Origin: Actinomycetota bacterium | GTDB taxonomy: Bacteria; Actinomycetota; Acidimicrobiia; Acidimicrobiales; RAAP-2 | Direction of reading: 5' to 3' | DNA: 57,969 nucleotides | NCBI GenBank assembly: GCA_029850535.1 | Contig: JARCRU010000121.1 | Coordinates: 1-57,969 of the forward strand | In this document: piece after piece, positions 26,231 to 34,805 of the stretch | Position numbering within the stretch: the stretch's first letter is position 1 | Layout: every line of letters starts with the position of its first letter | Translations under genes and position numbers: made by a program | The notes under the pieces: generated by a model | Database searches by the model: none | What the model saw: only the letters and a program-made list of their open reading frames with translations | Told to the model about the DNA's origin: nothing

Positions 26231-27295
26231 CTAGCCGGCCGCAGTGGTGGTCGTGAGTGGCGATCCCTTGACGTTGCACACTTCGTGCAGCGCTTGGGGT
26301 TGCGCAATCCCCGTCAATTTGCCCAACCCCGCACTGACCCATGAACAATTCCAACTTCCGGGTTCGGCCAGTCCCACGAAGAAGTCGCGTTCCCAGCCGG
26401 TGTTATAGATGTTGGGATTGTGCTCGGCGTAGGGGATCTGCACGGGGTAGTTGCCCGGCGCGTGCAGGGGGGCGAACGGCGCACCCTCGATGGGCCAGTA
26501 CGGGTTGATGTCGAGTTCCATCCCCTCGAAGGCACCCGCCGCCAGCAGGGCCTGGGCGATGGCGGTGGGCGATACGTTGGTCATGGTAGCCACGTAGATC
26601 AGATTGCCGTGCACGTCGATGCCGAGCGCTGAACGCGGTTCGTGGGGACCCGGCTTGAGCGGATCTCCCCAGATCAATTCGTTGCTCGAGAGCGCCGCGC
26701 TGGTGAGTTTGCCGTCGGCGATCATCGGCATGAGGTTCTGACGAAAAGCGATGGCGTGAAAGTGCACGCCGGGAAAGCCCGAGGCCCATACCCCCATCTT
26801 CCAATGTCCCGCCGCATCAATGGCGAGCGTCATCCGGCCGGGCGACAGTGGCGATAACGTCACGCCGTCCACCATCGAACCGCCGGCCCGCGCCCCCACC
26901 TTGAAAGCTCCGTTGAAGACCGCGACGACGCCGGCGAGTCCCTCATTGGACCAATTGATCGAGGGTCCCGCATCGGCGGGGATCTGACCGTAGCGCACGG
27001 GCGGATCCTGGGTACCGATGTGCCAACGCAACAGCGTGGTGCGCGCGTGCAAACGGATCACTCGAAAGTTGACGCCCGCTAGGTCGATCATCTTGTAGTC
27101 GACCATCACTCCGCGCGGCGACGCCGAGGCGACGGCCCAACCCGCCTGGGGTCTCTCGTAGGGGACCGTCGTCGTCGTGGACGACGTCGACGTGGTCGTC
27201 GTCGCGACGGCCCTTCCCGAGTGAGTGACGATGACGCCCGCGCCGACACCCGCGACAACCAGGGCGGACGCCGCCACGATGCCCAACAACCGCAT
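26231..27295 (-). CDS. Secreted phosphodiester glycosidase (NAGPA-domain) family protein
   Basis: A 354-residue exported protein. A hydrophobic N-terminal segment (about 3-22) is followed by a Thr/Ser-rich linker (TTTTSTSSTTTTVPYE) and then a DUF2233/NAGPA-type domain. Family-like text includes AVFNGAFKVGARAGGSMVDG, MTLAIDAAGHWKMGVW, SALGIDVHGNLIYVA and EGMELDINPYWPIEG. The domain cleaves phosphodiester-linked sugars in characterised members; the substrate here is unknown. It lies 15-22 nt from both qcrB and hutG on the same strand. TTG at 27301 is an alternative start, giving two more residues. Confidence 0.7.
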   Translation of the reverse strand: MRLLGIVAASALVVAGVGAGVIVTHSGRAVATTTTSTSSTTTTVPYERPQAGWAVASASPRGVMVDYKMIDLAGVNFRVIRLHARTTLLRWHIGTQDPPVRYGQIPADAGPSINWSNEGLAGVVAVFNGAFKVGARAGGSMVDGVTLSPLSPGRMTLAIDAAGHWKMGVWASGFPGVHFHAIAFRQNLMPMIADGKLTSAALSSNELIWGDPLKPGPHEPRSALGIDVHGNLIYVATMTNVSPTAIAQALLAAGAFEGMELDINPYWPIEGAPFAPLHAPGNYPVQIPYAEHNPNIYNTGWERDFFVGLAEPGSWNCSWVSAGLGKLTGIAQPQALHEVCNVKGSPLTTTTAAG

Positions 27296-27316
27296 GATCA
27301 ATGTCCGATCGTTGAC

Positions 27317-28867
27317 TTAGCGCGGGACGCGCCGCACACCCGAAATGGTCTCATCATCCTGAGAACTCTCGCCGACGACGACGTAAGTCGGCACCGGTAC
27401 CGCATCGGGCTCGTGCTCGTGGGTCAGGTCGTCGACGTACACCGGGGCTGGCGTCGCCACGTACTCACCTTCGAGAGTGCGCGTAACGATGTTGGTGGTC
27501 TTGCGCTTACCCGCCCCCGCGAAGCCCTGCATCTCGCGCGCGATCTTGTAGGTGATCGGGTAGGCCAGGATCGGAACCACGACGCACAAGATACGCATCG
27601 CCCACAGCACGGTGTTCAAGGACACGTGAAAGAAGTTCGCAATGACGTCGGTAGAGGAGGCGATGAAGAGCATCGCACACAACACCGCCACGGCGACGCC
27701 GGCGGCGGTGCGCTTAGGTCGCTCACTGGGGCGATCGAGCAGATTGTGCATTGCGTTGTCCTTGGTGAACTTTCGTTCGATCGCGGGCCAGGCCATGATC
27801 AGATTGAACAAGATACCCGGGAAGATGACCGCAGGGATGGTGACCTCGAGGGGGATCGTGTGACCAAAACTATGAAACGACCACGCCGGGAAGATGCGCA
27901 ACGCCCCGTCAAGGAATCCCATGTACCAGTCGGGCTGGACCGCGTAGGAGATGCGCGAAGCGGTGTAGGGACCGAACTGCCAGATCGGGTTGATCTGCGC
28001 GAATGCGCCCAACAGGGCGATGGCGCCCGCGACGACGAACATGAAGCCCGTGGTCTTGGCCATGAAGACTGGGTACATCGGCGTACCGACGACGTTGTTC
28101 TCCGTCTTGCCCTTGCCCGGGAACTGCGTGTGCTTCTGGCGCACCAGGAGTCCCATGTGCGCGCCGACCAGCGCGAGGATCACCAGGGGGATGATCAACA
28201 CGTGCAAGATGAAGAAGCGCGGGATGATCGACGTGCCAGGAAAGTTCCCTCCGAAGAGGAAGAAGGCGACGTACGAACCCACCACGGGGATCGACAAGAT
28301 GATGGAGTACGCGATACGGATACCCGTCCCCGATACCAAGTCGTCGGGTAGCGAGTAGCCCAGGAATCCATTGACGATGGCGAGGATCAGTAGCGTGGTG
28401 CCGATCACCCAGTTGGTCTCGCGGGGCTTGCGGAACGCTCCGGTGAAGAACACCCGGCCCATGTGCACGACGATGGCCCCCACGAAAATGTCGCAGCTCC
28501 AGTGGTGCATCTGTCGCATCAAGAGACCGGCGCGTACCGCGAAGGACAGATTGACCGTCGAGGCGAAGGCTTCGGTGACCTTCTGTCCGTACAGGGGGAG
28601 ATAGCTCCCGGTGTAGGTCGTCAGGTCCTGGCTCGGCACGTAGTACAACGTCAAGAAGACTCCGGTGACGAGCAAGACGACGAACGAATACAGGGCGATC
28701 TCACCCAGCATGAAGGACCAGTGGTCCGGGAAAATCTTGTCCAAGAACGTGCGCCCACCCTTGGCGATGCCCAGACGGTCATCGAGTTCGTTCAGGCTCT
28801 GACCGATCTTGCCGTAAGGTCCGGCGCTATTACGCTGCGCGCGCTTGGTGTTGAGAGTCTGACTCAT
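27317..28867 (-). CDS. qcrB: Menaquinol-cytochrome c reductase cytochrome b subunit
   Basis: A 516-residue multi-helix protein that carries the two b haems and both quinone sites of the actinobacterial bc1 complex. MRQMHHWSCDIFVGAIVVH and ILHVLIIPLVILALVGAHMG give the paired haem-ligand histidines; NGFLGYSLPDDLVSG is the Qo-site region near PDWYMGF. The C-terminal tail (about 60 residues, TNIVTRTLEGEYVATP onward) is soluble, as in actinobacterial QcrB. ATG overlap with the qcrA stop (ATGA) shows coupling. Confidence 0.96.
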   Translation of the reverse strand: MSQTLNTKRAQRNSAGPYGKIGQSLNELDDRLGIAKGGRTFLDKIFPDHWSFMLGEIALYSFVVLLVTGVFLTLYYVPSQDLTTYTGSYLPLYGQKVTEAFASTVNLSFAVRAGLLMRQMHHWSCDIFVGAIVVHMGRVFFTGAFRKPRETNWVIGTTLLILAIVNGFLGYSLPDDLVSGTGIRIAYSIILSIPVVGSYVAFFLFGGNFPGTSIIPRFFILHVLIIPLVILALVGAHMGLLVRQKHTQFPGKGKTENNVVGTPMYPVFMAKTTGFMFVVAGAIALLGAFAQINPIWQFGPYTASRISYAVQPDWYMGFLDGALRIFPAWSFHSFGHTIPLEVTIPAVIFPGILFNLIMAWPAIERKFTKDNAMHNLLDRPSERPKRTAAGVAVAVLCAMLFIASSTDVIANFFHVSLNTVLWAMRILCVVVPILAYPITYKIAREMQGFAGAGKRKTTNIVTRTLEGEYVATPAPVYVDDLTHEHEPDAVPVPTYVVVGESSQDDETISGVRRVPR

Positions 28868-29817
28868 GAACGCTCCCAGAATCCAGGTCCGACGGGCTGA
28901 TTGAAGTCCGACTGCGACTGCAAGAAGCCCGCCGAGTCAAACTGCAGGGGTAGTTGCGGCAACGGGCGTGGTGCGGGCCCGAAATTGGGAATGCAACCGT
29001 TCGTGACGTCGAACATTGACTGGTGGCACGGGCACACCAGGAGTTGCAACTGTTGCTCGTAGAGTCCCACCGGGCAACCGAGGTGCGTGCAGAGTTTGGA
29101 GTAGGCCAGGTAGCCCGACGGGCCCCAGGTCTCTCGACCCTTCTGAGTGACGAAATTCTCATTGGAGATGCGGATCAGAACCGTCTGGTCCACGGCCTGG
29201 CCATTGTCGGTGTTCTCTAATCCCTCGGGGTAGACCGTGACGATGGAACCAACGGCCAAGTCGTCGTGGTGAACACGACGTCCGGTGATATCCACCAAAT
29301 AGGTACCCTTGGCCCAGTCAGTGTGGAACAGCGTCCCCTTGGGCAAGGGGCCCAGGGAACGAACGAGTGGGAAAGCGGCAACCACTCCGAAAATCCCCAT
29401 CCCCGCACCCAGCAGGCCGCCCAGGAACTTGCGGCGCTTGACGACCCCACCACCGCGCTCCACGATTGCCGCGGCGAAAGCGTTGCGCTCCTCATCCGAA
29501 CTCGCCATCGTGTGGCGCTCTTCAACGAAGGGTCCCCGCGGCATCAGGTACTTACCCCACGCGATGAGACCCACACCCATCAAGGTGAGGCCGCCGCCGA
29601 AGGTGGCCCCGAGGGTCCAGGGTGCGGCGTTCACCCAATAGGCAGCTCCGAAACCCGCAATGAGCACGATGCCCAGCACGAAGGTCAGGGCGATGACTTT
29701 TTCCACCAACTCGGGCCGCCGGGCCGCCGGTTGCAACCGTGGATCGTCGGCGGACACCGAATTCAATTGCACTGGGGTGCGCTGTTCGTGCTCGCTCACT
29801 GGCGCTCTCCTACCCAA
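28864..29817 (-). CDS. qcrA: Rieske iron-sulfur subunit of the bc1 complex
   Basis: A 317-residue protein with three N-terminal helices (about 37-60, 67-90 and 132-150), the arrangement of actinobacterial QcrA, and a C-terminal Rieske domain. The [2Fe-2S] ligands are seen in CTHLGC and CPCHQS, with the connecting disulfide cysteines present. It carries electrons from menaquinol to QcrC. It overlaps qcrC by 22 nt and qcrB by 4 nt. Confidence 0.96.
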   Translation of the reverse strand: MGRRAPVSEHEQRTPVQLNSVSADDPRLQPAARRPELVEKVIALTFVLGIVLIAGFGAAYWVNAAPWTLGATFGGGLTLMGVGLIAWGKYLMPRGPFVEERHTMASSDEERNAFAAAIVERGGGVVKRRKFLGGLLGAGMGIFGVVAAFPLVRSLGPLPKGTLFHTDWAKGTYLVDITGRRVHHDDLAVGSIVTVYPEGLENTDNGQAVDQTVLIRISNENFVTQKGRETWGPSGYLAYSKLCTHLGCPVGLYEQQLQLLVCPCHQSMFDVTNGCIPNFGPAPRPLPQLPLQFDSAGFLQSQSDFNQPVGPGFWERS

Positions 29818-30686
29818 AATCCGACGAGGGCCAGTAGCCCCACACCCAATAACAAACCAACGAATCCCTCAGCCACCGGTCCGAGACCGCCCAGGCCAGC
29901 GCCACCGGGGTTCTGGGGGTGCTGGATCTCGGTGGTCACGTACTTCACGATGTCGGCCACTTGGAAGTCGCTCAAGTTCCCAGTGAAACGCGGCATATTT
30001 CCCGGACCGGTACGGATCGCTTCCACGACCTGGAAGGCCGGGATGTTACGCAGCGACGGAGCGTAGGTACCGGCCGCCAACGCGTCGCCGTCACCTTCAA
30101 TGGTGTGACAGGCCGCACAGTTCAACGCGAACAGAGCCGCCCCGTCCGAGACGTTCGCGCTGGCGAGATTGGGCGAAGGGATGTCGGGATAACTCGGGCT
30201 GAGCGAGTTCACCCACGCCGCCACGGCCAACGCCTGCTGGTGGTTCAATCGCGCGACGCGGCGGTTGGCCTGCACCGCACGGGGATCAGCGGCGGGCATG
30301 CGGCCCGATTCGATCCAGAAGTCGATCGTTGCTGGTCCGAGTCCTACCAGGTTCGGAAATGCTCCCGACGTGCCGTTCGCGGGGACGCCATTGGCCTGGG
30401 TGCCGTGGCACGACGCACAATTCTCGAGAAAGAGTGACTGTCCCAGGGCCGTCAGAGCTGACGAGGGCGCGGTATAGGTGATCGCACTGTTGCCGTAACT
30501 CACGACGTTCCCAGCCGAATCCCTGGTCACGTTGGTGGAGTTCGGCGTACCCGCGTTCACGCGACCGGTCTGATACGGCGTCTGGGTCAAAGTGGACGCG
30601 ACCGCGCTAGAGGCCAGGCCCACCACCGGACCAATCGCCGCCAACGCGGCTACAACAAGAAACGGCACTCGAAAACGACTCTTCAT
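29796..30686 (-). CDS. qcrC: Di-haem cytochrome c subunit of the bc1 complex
   Basis: A 296-residue protein with an N-terminal signal anchor (about 5-30), two cytochrome c domains with CASCH (about residue 88) and CAACH (about residue 190) and a C-terminal helix GFVGLLLGVGLLALVGFWVG. This is the fused di-haem cytochrome cc typical of actinobacteria, which passes electrons straight to the aa3 oxidase without a soluble cytochrome c. I take ATG at 30686, with AGGTCTG just upstream, rather than the start at 30731, which lies inside ctaE. Confidence 0.95.
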   Translation of the reverse strand: MKSRFRVPFLVVAALAAIGPVVGLASSAVASTLTQTPYQTGRVNAGTPNSTNVTRDSAGNVVSYGNSAITYTAPSSALTALGQSLFLENCASCHGTQANGVPANGTSGAFPNLVGLGPATIDFWIESGRMPAADPRAVQANRRVARLNHQQALAVAAWVNSLSPSYPDIPSPNLASANVSDGAALFALNCAACHTIEGDGDALAAGTYAPSLRNIPAFQVVEAIRTGPGNMPRFTGNLSDFQVADIVKYVTTEIQHPQNPGGAGLGGLGPVAEGFVGLLLGVGLLALVGFWVGERQ

Positions 30687-30691
30687 CAGAC

Positions 30692-31288
30692 CTACTTCAA
30701 AAGGAACAGGGACGAATACAGCCCGATCCACACGACGTCGACAAAGTGCCAGTAGTAACTGACGCCCTGGAAGGTGGAGAGTTCGCCCGGGTCACCTTCG
30801 GTGCCGCGCATCCGAACGAGGAGAAAGAGCATGGCCACCAGACCGAGGAACACGTGCAAACCGTGGATCCCGGTGGTGATGTAGAACACCGAACCGTAGG
30901 AGTTGGTGTACCAGCGTGTCGCGAGATGCGTCCACTCGTACACCTGGTTACCCACGAAGACCGTTCCCATGATGATCGTGATAATCACCCAACGGCGCGC
31001 CTCGGCGCGACGACGGTGTTCGATCAGCCACACTGCCCACTGCATGGTGAACGACGACGCCACCAGGATGATCGTGAAGATACCCGATTGCAGCACGTCG
31101 AGGTGGGTCCCCCGAGGGGGCCACGCTGCGAGGTGTGCACGGATGGTAAAAAGCGCGGCGAAGAGTCCCGAGAAGAACATCAGCTCGCTACCGAGCCAAA
31201 TCATCACGCCAATGGCCAGCATGGGCGGACGATCGTGGACGATCTTCTCTTGCTCCGCCAGGCTATTGAGGGGAATCGCCTGACTCAC
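30692..31288 (-). CDS. ctaE: Cytochrome c oxidase subunit III
   Basis: A 198-residue protein with five transmembrane helices, as in the short bacterial subunit III. Family text: IWLGSELMFFSGLFAALF, NQVYEWTHL, YITTGIHGLHVFLGLVAM and the C-terminal GVSYYWHFVDVVWIGLYSSLFLLK region. It helps keep the proton channel of subunit I active. It opens the bc1 gene run; subunits I and II are not in this window. GTG start at 31288 has no strong Shine-Dalgarno; AGAAAG lies upstream. Confidence 0.95.
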   Translation of the reverse strand: MSQAIPLNSLAEQEKIVHDRPPMLAIGVMIWLGSELMFFSGLFAALFTIRAHLAAWPPRGTHLDVLQSGIFTIILVASSFTMQWAVWLIEHRRRAEARRWVIITIIMGTVFVGNQVYEWTHLATRWYTNSYGSVFYITTGIHGLHVFLGLVAMLFLLVRMRGTEGDPGELSTFQGVSYYWHFVDVVWIGLYSSLFLLK

Positions 31289-31344
31289 GTCTTACTTTCT
31301 ACCAAAGATTGAGAGGGGCCCGTGACGTTCCGCCCGATTATTGG

Positions 31345-33651
31345 TCATTGAATGGTCTCGGGAAGTTCGCCGGTACTCAAGATCGCCAGTCGTCGGGTCG
31401 GGCGCGTCATGGCCACGTACAGGGTGCGCAACCCTCGGGGCGTGGCTTTCTCGTCGCCGCGAGCTCCACGACGCACGATGTCGGCCGGCTCGACGACGAT
31501 GGTGGCATCGAACTCGAGTCCATTGGCGCTCTCCGCGCCGAGGACGACCAGGTCCGCTCCCAATCCCTTCGAGTCCTGGTCGCGGGGATCCACGGCGGTG
31601 ATGCCGCCCATGGTAAGAATCCGCACGACCTCCCCGACCCGCGAGGAGGTCACGATGACGGCACAGCGTCCCGGGGCCACCGCGTCGATCTCTCGACGCA
31701 CCGTGGCGACCAACGATGACGCGAAGTCGCGGGGTTCGACCACGTCCACGATGGGGCTATGTCCTGCACGACGCACCGGGCGCGGCGGCTCGAGGTCGAC
31801 CGCGGCGGCACGCAGGGTCGCGGCGGCAAAATTAAGGACCTCTTCGGGCGTGCGATAGCTCACCGTGAGATCCACCCGAGTGGGAGCGCGACGCGGCTCG
31901 AGTACTTCGAGTACCGAATTCCACGAGGCCGAGGAGGACGCGGTGGTCGCTTGGCCCATATCGCCCACGATGGTCATTGACCCCGTGAGGTCGCGGCGCT
32001 TCAAGACACGCAGTTCCATCGGCGAGAGGTCCTGAGCCTCGTCGACCACGATGTGCCCGTAGGTCACGAATTCCGCCTCGTCGAGTTCGGCCGTCACACT
32101 GGGCGCGAGGCGCTGTGCTTCGCGCACGGCGGCCGCGCGAATATCCCCGGAGAAGGAGTCCAGGTCCACGCCGTCGAGCACTCCAGTATCAGCCGGCTTG
32201 ATGAGTGAGCGAGGGCGCTTACGCGGGCCGAGCAGGACTCGAGCCTCGTCGATCAGTGCGGCGTCGGCCTTCGTCCAGAGAATCTCCTCGAGGGTCGCGC
32301 TGCGCGGTCGTTCGAGCGATGTCAAGTCCTCGTCGTTGAAGAGACCCTTGCCCGCGACGCGCAACAGTGCGGGCGCCCCGAAAAGGTCGTGCAACAGGTC
32401 CTGTCCTGAGAGGCGCGGCCAGATGCGCTGCAGCATCTGCTTGAACTCGTAGGTCGCGCGGATCTGATCGGCGAGTTCGTTGAGCGCACCCCCCACTTCG
32501 GAGTCATCGCGGGCGAATCGGTCGTGGTAGCGCGCGGCCAATCGAGCGGCGAGTTCGCGTCCCACGGCCGAGCGGCGCTGGTTGTGGTTACCGGGACGCC
32601 GGCGTGCTCGCTCGACGATGTCGGCGGTGTCCTCGGGACGCACCACGATGATGGCGCGACCCACCGGGATCGACACCTCCTGACGCAGGGGCCGCTGGCG
32701 GGTGCGCAGGGCGCGTGCGAGCAACGTCGCCATGCGCGCATCACCCTTGAGCCGGTCGACTTCCTCACTATCGCGAGCGCGCACGTCGACGTTGGTCACC
32801 AGTCCCGAGATAGTCGACAAGGTGACGCCGGACTCACCCAACGACGGCAACACATTCTCGATGTAGTTGAGGAACAAGGGGTTGGGGCCAACGACCAGCA
32901 CACCCTGTCGCTCGAGGGTCGCGCGATGCGTGAAGAGCAAGTACGCCGCACGGTGCAGGGCCACGGCGGTCTTGCCGGTCCCGGGTCCGCCCTGGACCAG
33001 GAGAACGCCCGCGAGTGGGTGTCGGATGATCTGGTCCTGCTCACCCTGGATGGTGGCCACGATGTCCGCCATGCGTCCAGTCCGTGCTCGACCCAGCGCC
33101 GCCAGGAGGGCGCCGGGTCCCCCGAGCGCCAGCCCACCGTCGACGAGTCCCTCCTCGGTGGCGTCGCGTTCGTCACCCCCGGGGAGTTGCAATTCGCCAA
33201 ATTCGTTGGCGAAGTACTCGTCCTCGACACCGAGCACTTCGCGACCACGAATGGCCACGTGACGGCGTCGCGCGAGACCGAGCGACTCCACTCCGGTCGC
33301 ACGGTAGAACGCCTCGGCGACGGGCGCTCGCCAGTCCACCACCAAGGGATTCAGTTCCCCGTCGGACACGGCGAGGCGACCGACGTGGTAGGTGTCACCC
33401 GGTCGATCATCGCGGTCGAGATAGTCAATCCGTCCAAAGAAGAGCGACTGGTCCCCAATAGCGAGTTGGTCGAGTCGCTGCAGCGCGGTTCCCATCACCA
33501 CGTCACGCTCCACCAGGTCCCCCGCCCCGCGCATGGTGGCGACCGCCGCCGAGTCACGTAGCGCGCGCGCCTCAGAACGCATGTGGTCAAGTGCGTCTAG
33601 GGCTCGGTCGAGGAACTCTTGTTCCTCTTTGATCTCGCGCTCGTGAGCCAT
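31345..33651 (-). CDS. helD: HelD-like UvrD/Rep-family helicase (RNA polymerase recycling factor)
   Basis: A 768-residue superfamily 1 ATPase. The N-terminal coiled coil (EQEFLDRALDALDHMRSEAR) is the RNA polymerase-binding part of HelD proteins. Walker A is GGPGTGKT at about residue 220, the Q-type motif and AYLLFTHR follow, and later blocks include VDEAQDLSPMELRVL and LTVSYRTPEEVL. The C-terminal motif TLYVAMTRPTRRL is present. HelD uses ATP to free stalled RNA polymerase and can contribute to rifampicin resistance in some actinobacteria. ATG at 33651 is preferred over an upstream GTG-type start because AGAGAGG lies just before it. Confidence 0.85.
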   Translation of the reverse strand: MAHEREIKEEQEFLDRALDALDHMRSEARALRDSAAVATMRGAGDLVERDVVMGTALQRLDQLAIGDQSLFFGRIDYLDRDDRPGDTYHVGRLAVSDGELNPLVVDWRAPVAEAFYRATGVESLGLARRRHVAIRGREVLGVEDEYFANEFGELQLPGGDERDATEEGLVDGGLALGGPGALLAALGRARTGRMADIVATIQGEQDQIIRHPLAGVLLVQGGPGTGKTAVALHRAAYLLFTHRATLERQGVLVVGPNPLFLNYIENVLPSLGESGVTLSTISGLVTNVDVRARDSEEVDRLKGDARMATLLARALRTRQRPLRQEVSIPVGRAIIVVRPEDTADIVERARRRPGNHNQRRSAVGRELAARLAARYHDRFARDDSEVGGALNELADQIRATYEFKQMLQRIWPRLSGQDLLHDLFGAPALLRVAGKGLFNDEDLTSLERPRSATLEEILWTKADAALIDEARVLLGPRKRPRSLIKPADTGVLDGVDLDSFSGDIRAAAVREAQRLAPSVTAELDEAEFVTYGHIVVDEAQDLSPMELRVLKRRDLTGSMTIVGDMGQATTASSSASWNSVLEVLEPRRAPTRVDLTVSYRTPEEVLNFAAATLRAAAVDLEPPRPVRRAGHSPIVDVVEPRDFASSLVATVRREIDAVAPGRCAVIVTSSRVGEVVRILTMGGITAVDPRDQDSKGLGADLVVLGAESANGLEFDATIVVEPADIVRRGARGDEKATPRGLRTLYVAMTRPTRRLAILSTGELPETIQ

Positions 33652-33743
33652 CGGACCTCTCTCGGTACTCGAAAAATAGCGTTTGACGATTCTAGGTGAA
33701 CCGGTGGGGGTAGTGCCCGGACGACTCATCGCGTCGGGGGACC

Positions 33744-33766
33744 TAGGCTGTGGGCCGTCAAAGGAG
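33744..33766 (+). promoter_or_regulatory. -10 box and ribosome site of the haem operon
   Basis: TAGGCT at 33744-33749 is followed by AAAGGAG at 33760-33766, four bases before the GTG at 33771. It gives a short leader of about 15 nt. The same TAGGCT hexamer precedes two other genes in the window. Confidence 0.45.
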
Positions 33767-33770
33767 CCAA

Positions 33771-34805
33771 GTGCCAGACCCCGTATTCCTCCGAGCCTGC
33801 CGCGGTGAGAGCGTTGAACGCGTACCCGTCTGGTTCATGCGCCAGGCGGGACGTTCGTTACCCGAGTACCGCGCGCTGCGCGGCACTGGCTCGATCCTGG
33901 AGGCCATTGCCGACCCGCAACTGGCCTGCGAAGTGACACTCCAGCCGGTGCGTCGCTACGGCGTCGACGCGGCCATCTTGTTCTCGGACATCGTCGTTCC
34001 CTACCACGCCATCGGTTTCGGTGTCGACGTCGTGCCCGGGCGCGGCCCAGTGATCGCCCACCCCTTTCGCGAGGACCGCGACCTCGAACGCCTGCGCGAC
34101 CTCACCCTCGGGGACATCGCCCACGTCACCGACACGATCGACCTCGTGGTAGCGGAGCTCACGGCCACCAACACGCCGTTGATTGGTTTCGCCGGTGCCC
34201 CCTTCACCGTGGCGAGTTACCTCGTCGAGGGTGCCCCCACCCGAGATTTCGCGGTCATCAAATCGCTGATGCACGCCGACCCGGTCCTCTTTGACCGGTT
34301 GCTCGACCGCCTAGTGAGCATCACTATCTCCTTTCTGCGCGCACAGGTGGCCCACGGAGCGCGTGCGTTGCAACTCTTCGATTCCTGGGCGGGATCGCTC
34401 ACTCGCGACGAGTACCGCCGCTTCGCCCTACCGGCCATTCAGCGCGTCCTCGAGGGGGTCCGAGATCTCAGCGTGCCCACCATCCTCTTCGGTGTGGGGA
34501 CCGGCGAGTTGCTCGCGCTGATGTCGACCGCGGGCTCCACGGTGCTCGGTATCGACTGGCACGTGGACCTCGACGAGGGCCGTCGTCGCGCGGGCAAGCC
34601 AGTGCAGGGCAACCTGGATCCTGCGCGATGCCTGGGCGGCGTCGAACTCGGTGTTGCCGCCGCGCGCGAAGTACTGGCGCGGGCGGGTGGCGAGGGAGGG
34701 TACATTTTCAACCTGGGGCACGGCGTCTTACCCTCGACCGACCCCGCAGTGCTCGAAGCCGTGGTCCGCGTGGTCCACGAAGAAGGATTGGCAGGCGTGC
34801 AATGA
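33771..34805 (+). CDS. hemE: Uroporphyrinogen decarboxylase
   Basis: A 344-residue enzyme removing four carboxyl groups from uroporphyrinogen III to give coproporphyrinogen III. The substrate site VPVWFMRQAGRSLPEYR and the aspartate motif ILFSDIVVPYHAIGF near residue 70 are complete, and GFAGAPFTVASYLVEG and ILFGVGTGELL follow. GTG at 33771 is chosen because AAAGGAG lies just upstream; a start at 33750 would begin inside the promoter. It opens the hemE-hemH-hemY operon, and its stop overlaps hemH (ATGA). Confidence 0.96.
   Translation: MPDPVFLRACRGESVERVPVWFMRQAGRSLPEYRALRGTGSILEAIADPQLACEVTLQPVRRYGVDAAILFSDIVVPYHAIGFGVDVVPGRGPVIAHPFREDRDLERLRDLTLGDIAHVTDTIDLVVAELTATNTPLIGFAGAPFTVASYLVEGAPTRDFAVIKSLMHADPVLFDRLLDRLVSITISFLRAQVAHGARALQLFDSWAGSLTRDEYRRFALPAIQRVLEGVRDLSVPTILFGVGTGELLALMSTAGSTVLGIDWHVDLDEGRRRAGKPVQGNLDPARCLGGVELGVAAAREVLARAGGEGGYIFNLGHGVLPSTDPAVLEAVVRVVHEEGLAGVQ

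Noticed and set aside
27140..27210. Simple-sequence GTCGTC-type repeat as a possible repeat element
   Set aside because: It only encodes the Thr/Ser linker of the NAGPA-domain protein.
34628..34801. A longer ferrochelatase starting inside hemE
   Set aside because: The extra residues are an out-of-frame reading of hemE; ATG 34802 with ATGA overlap is the natural start.
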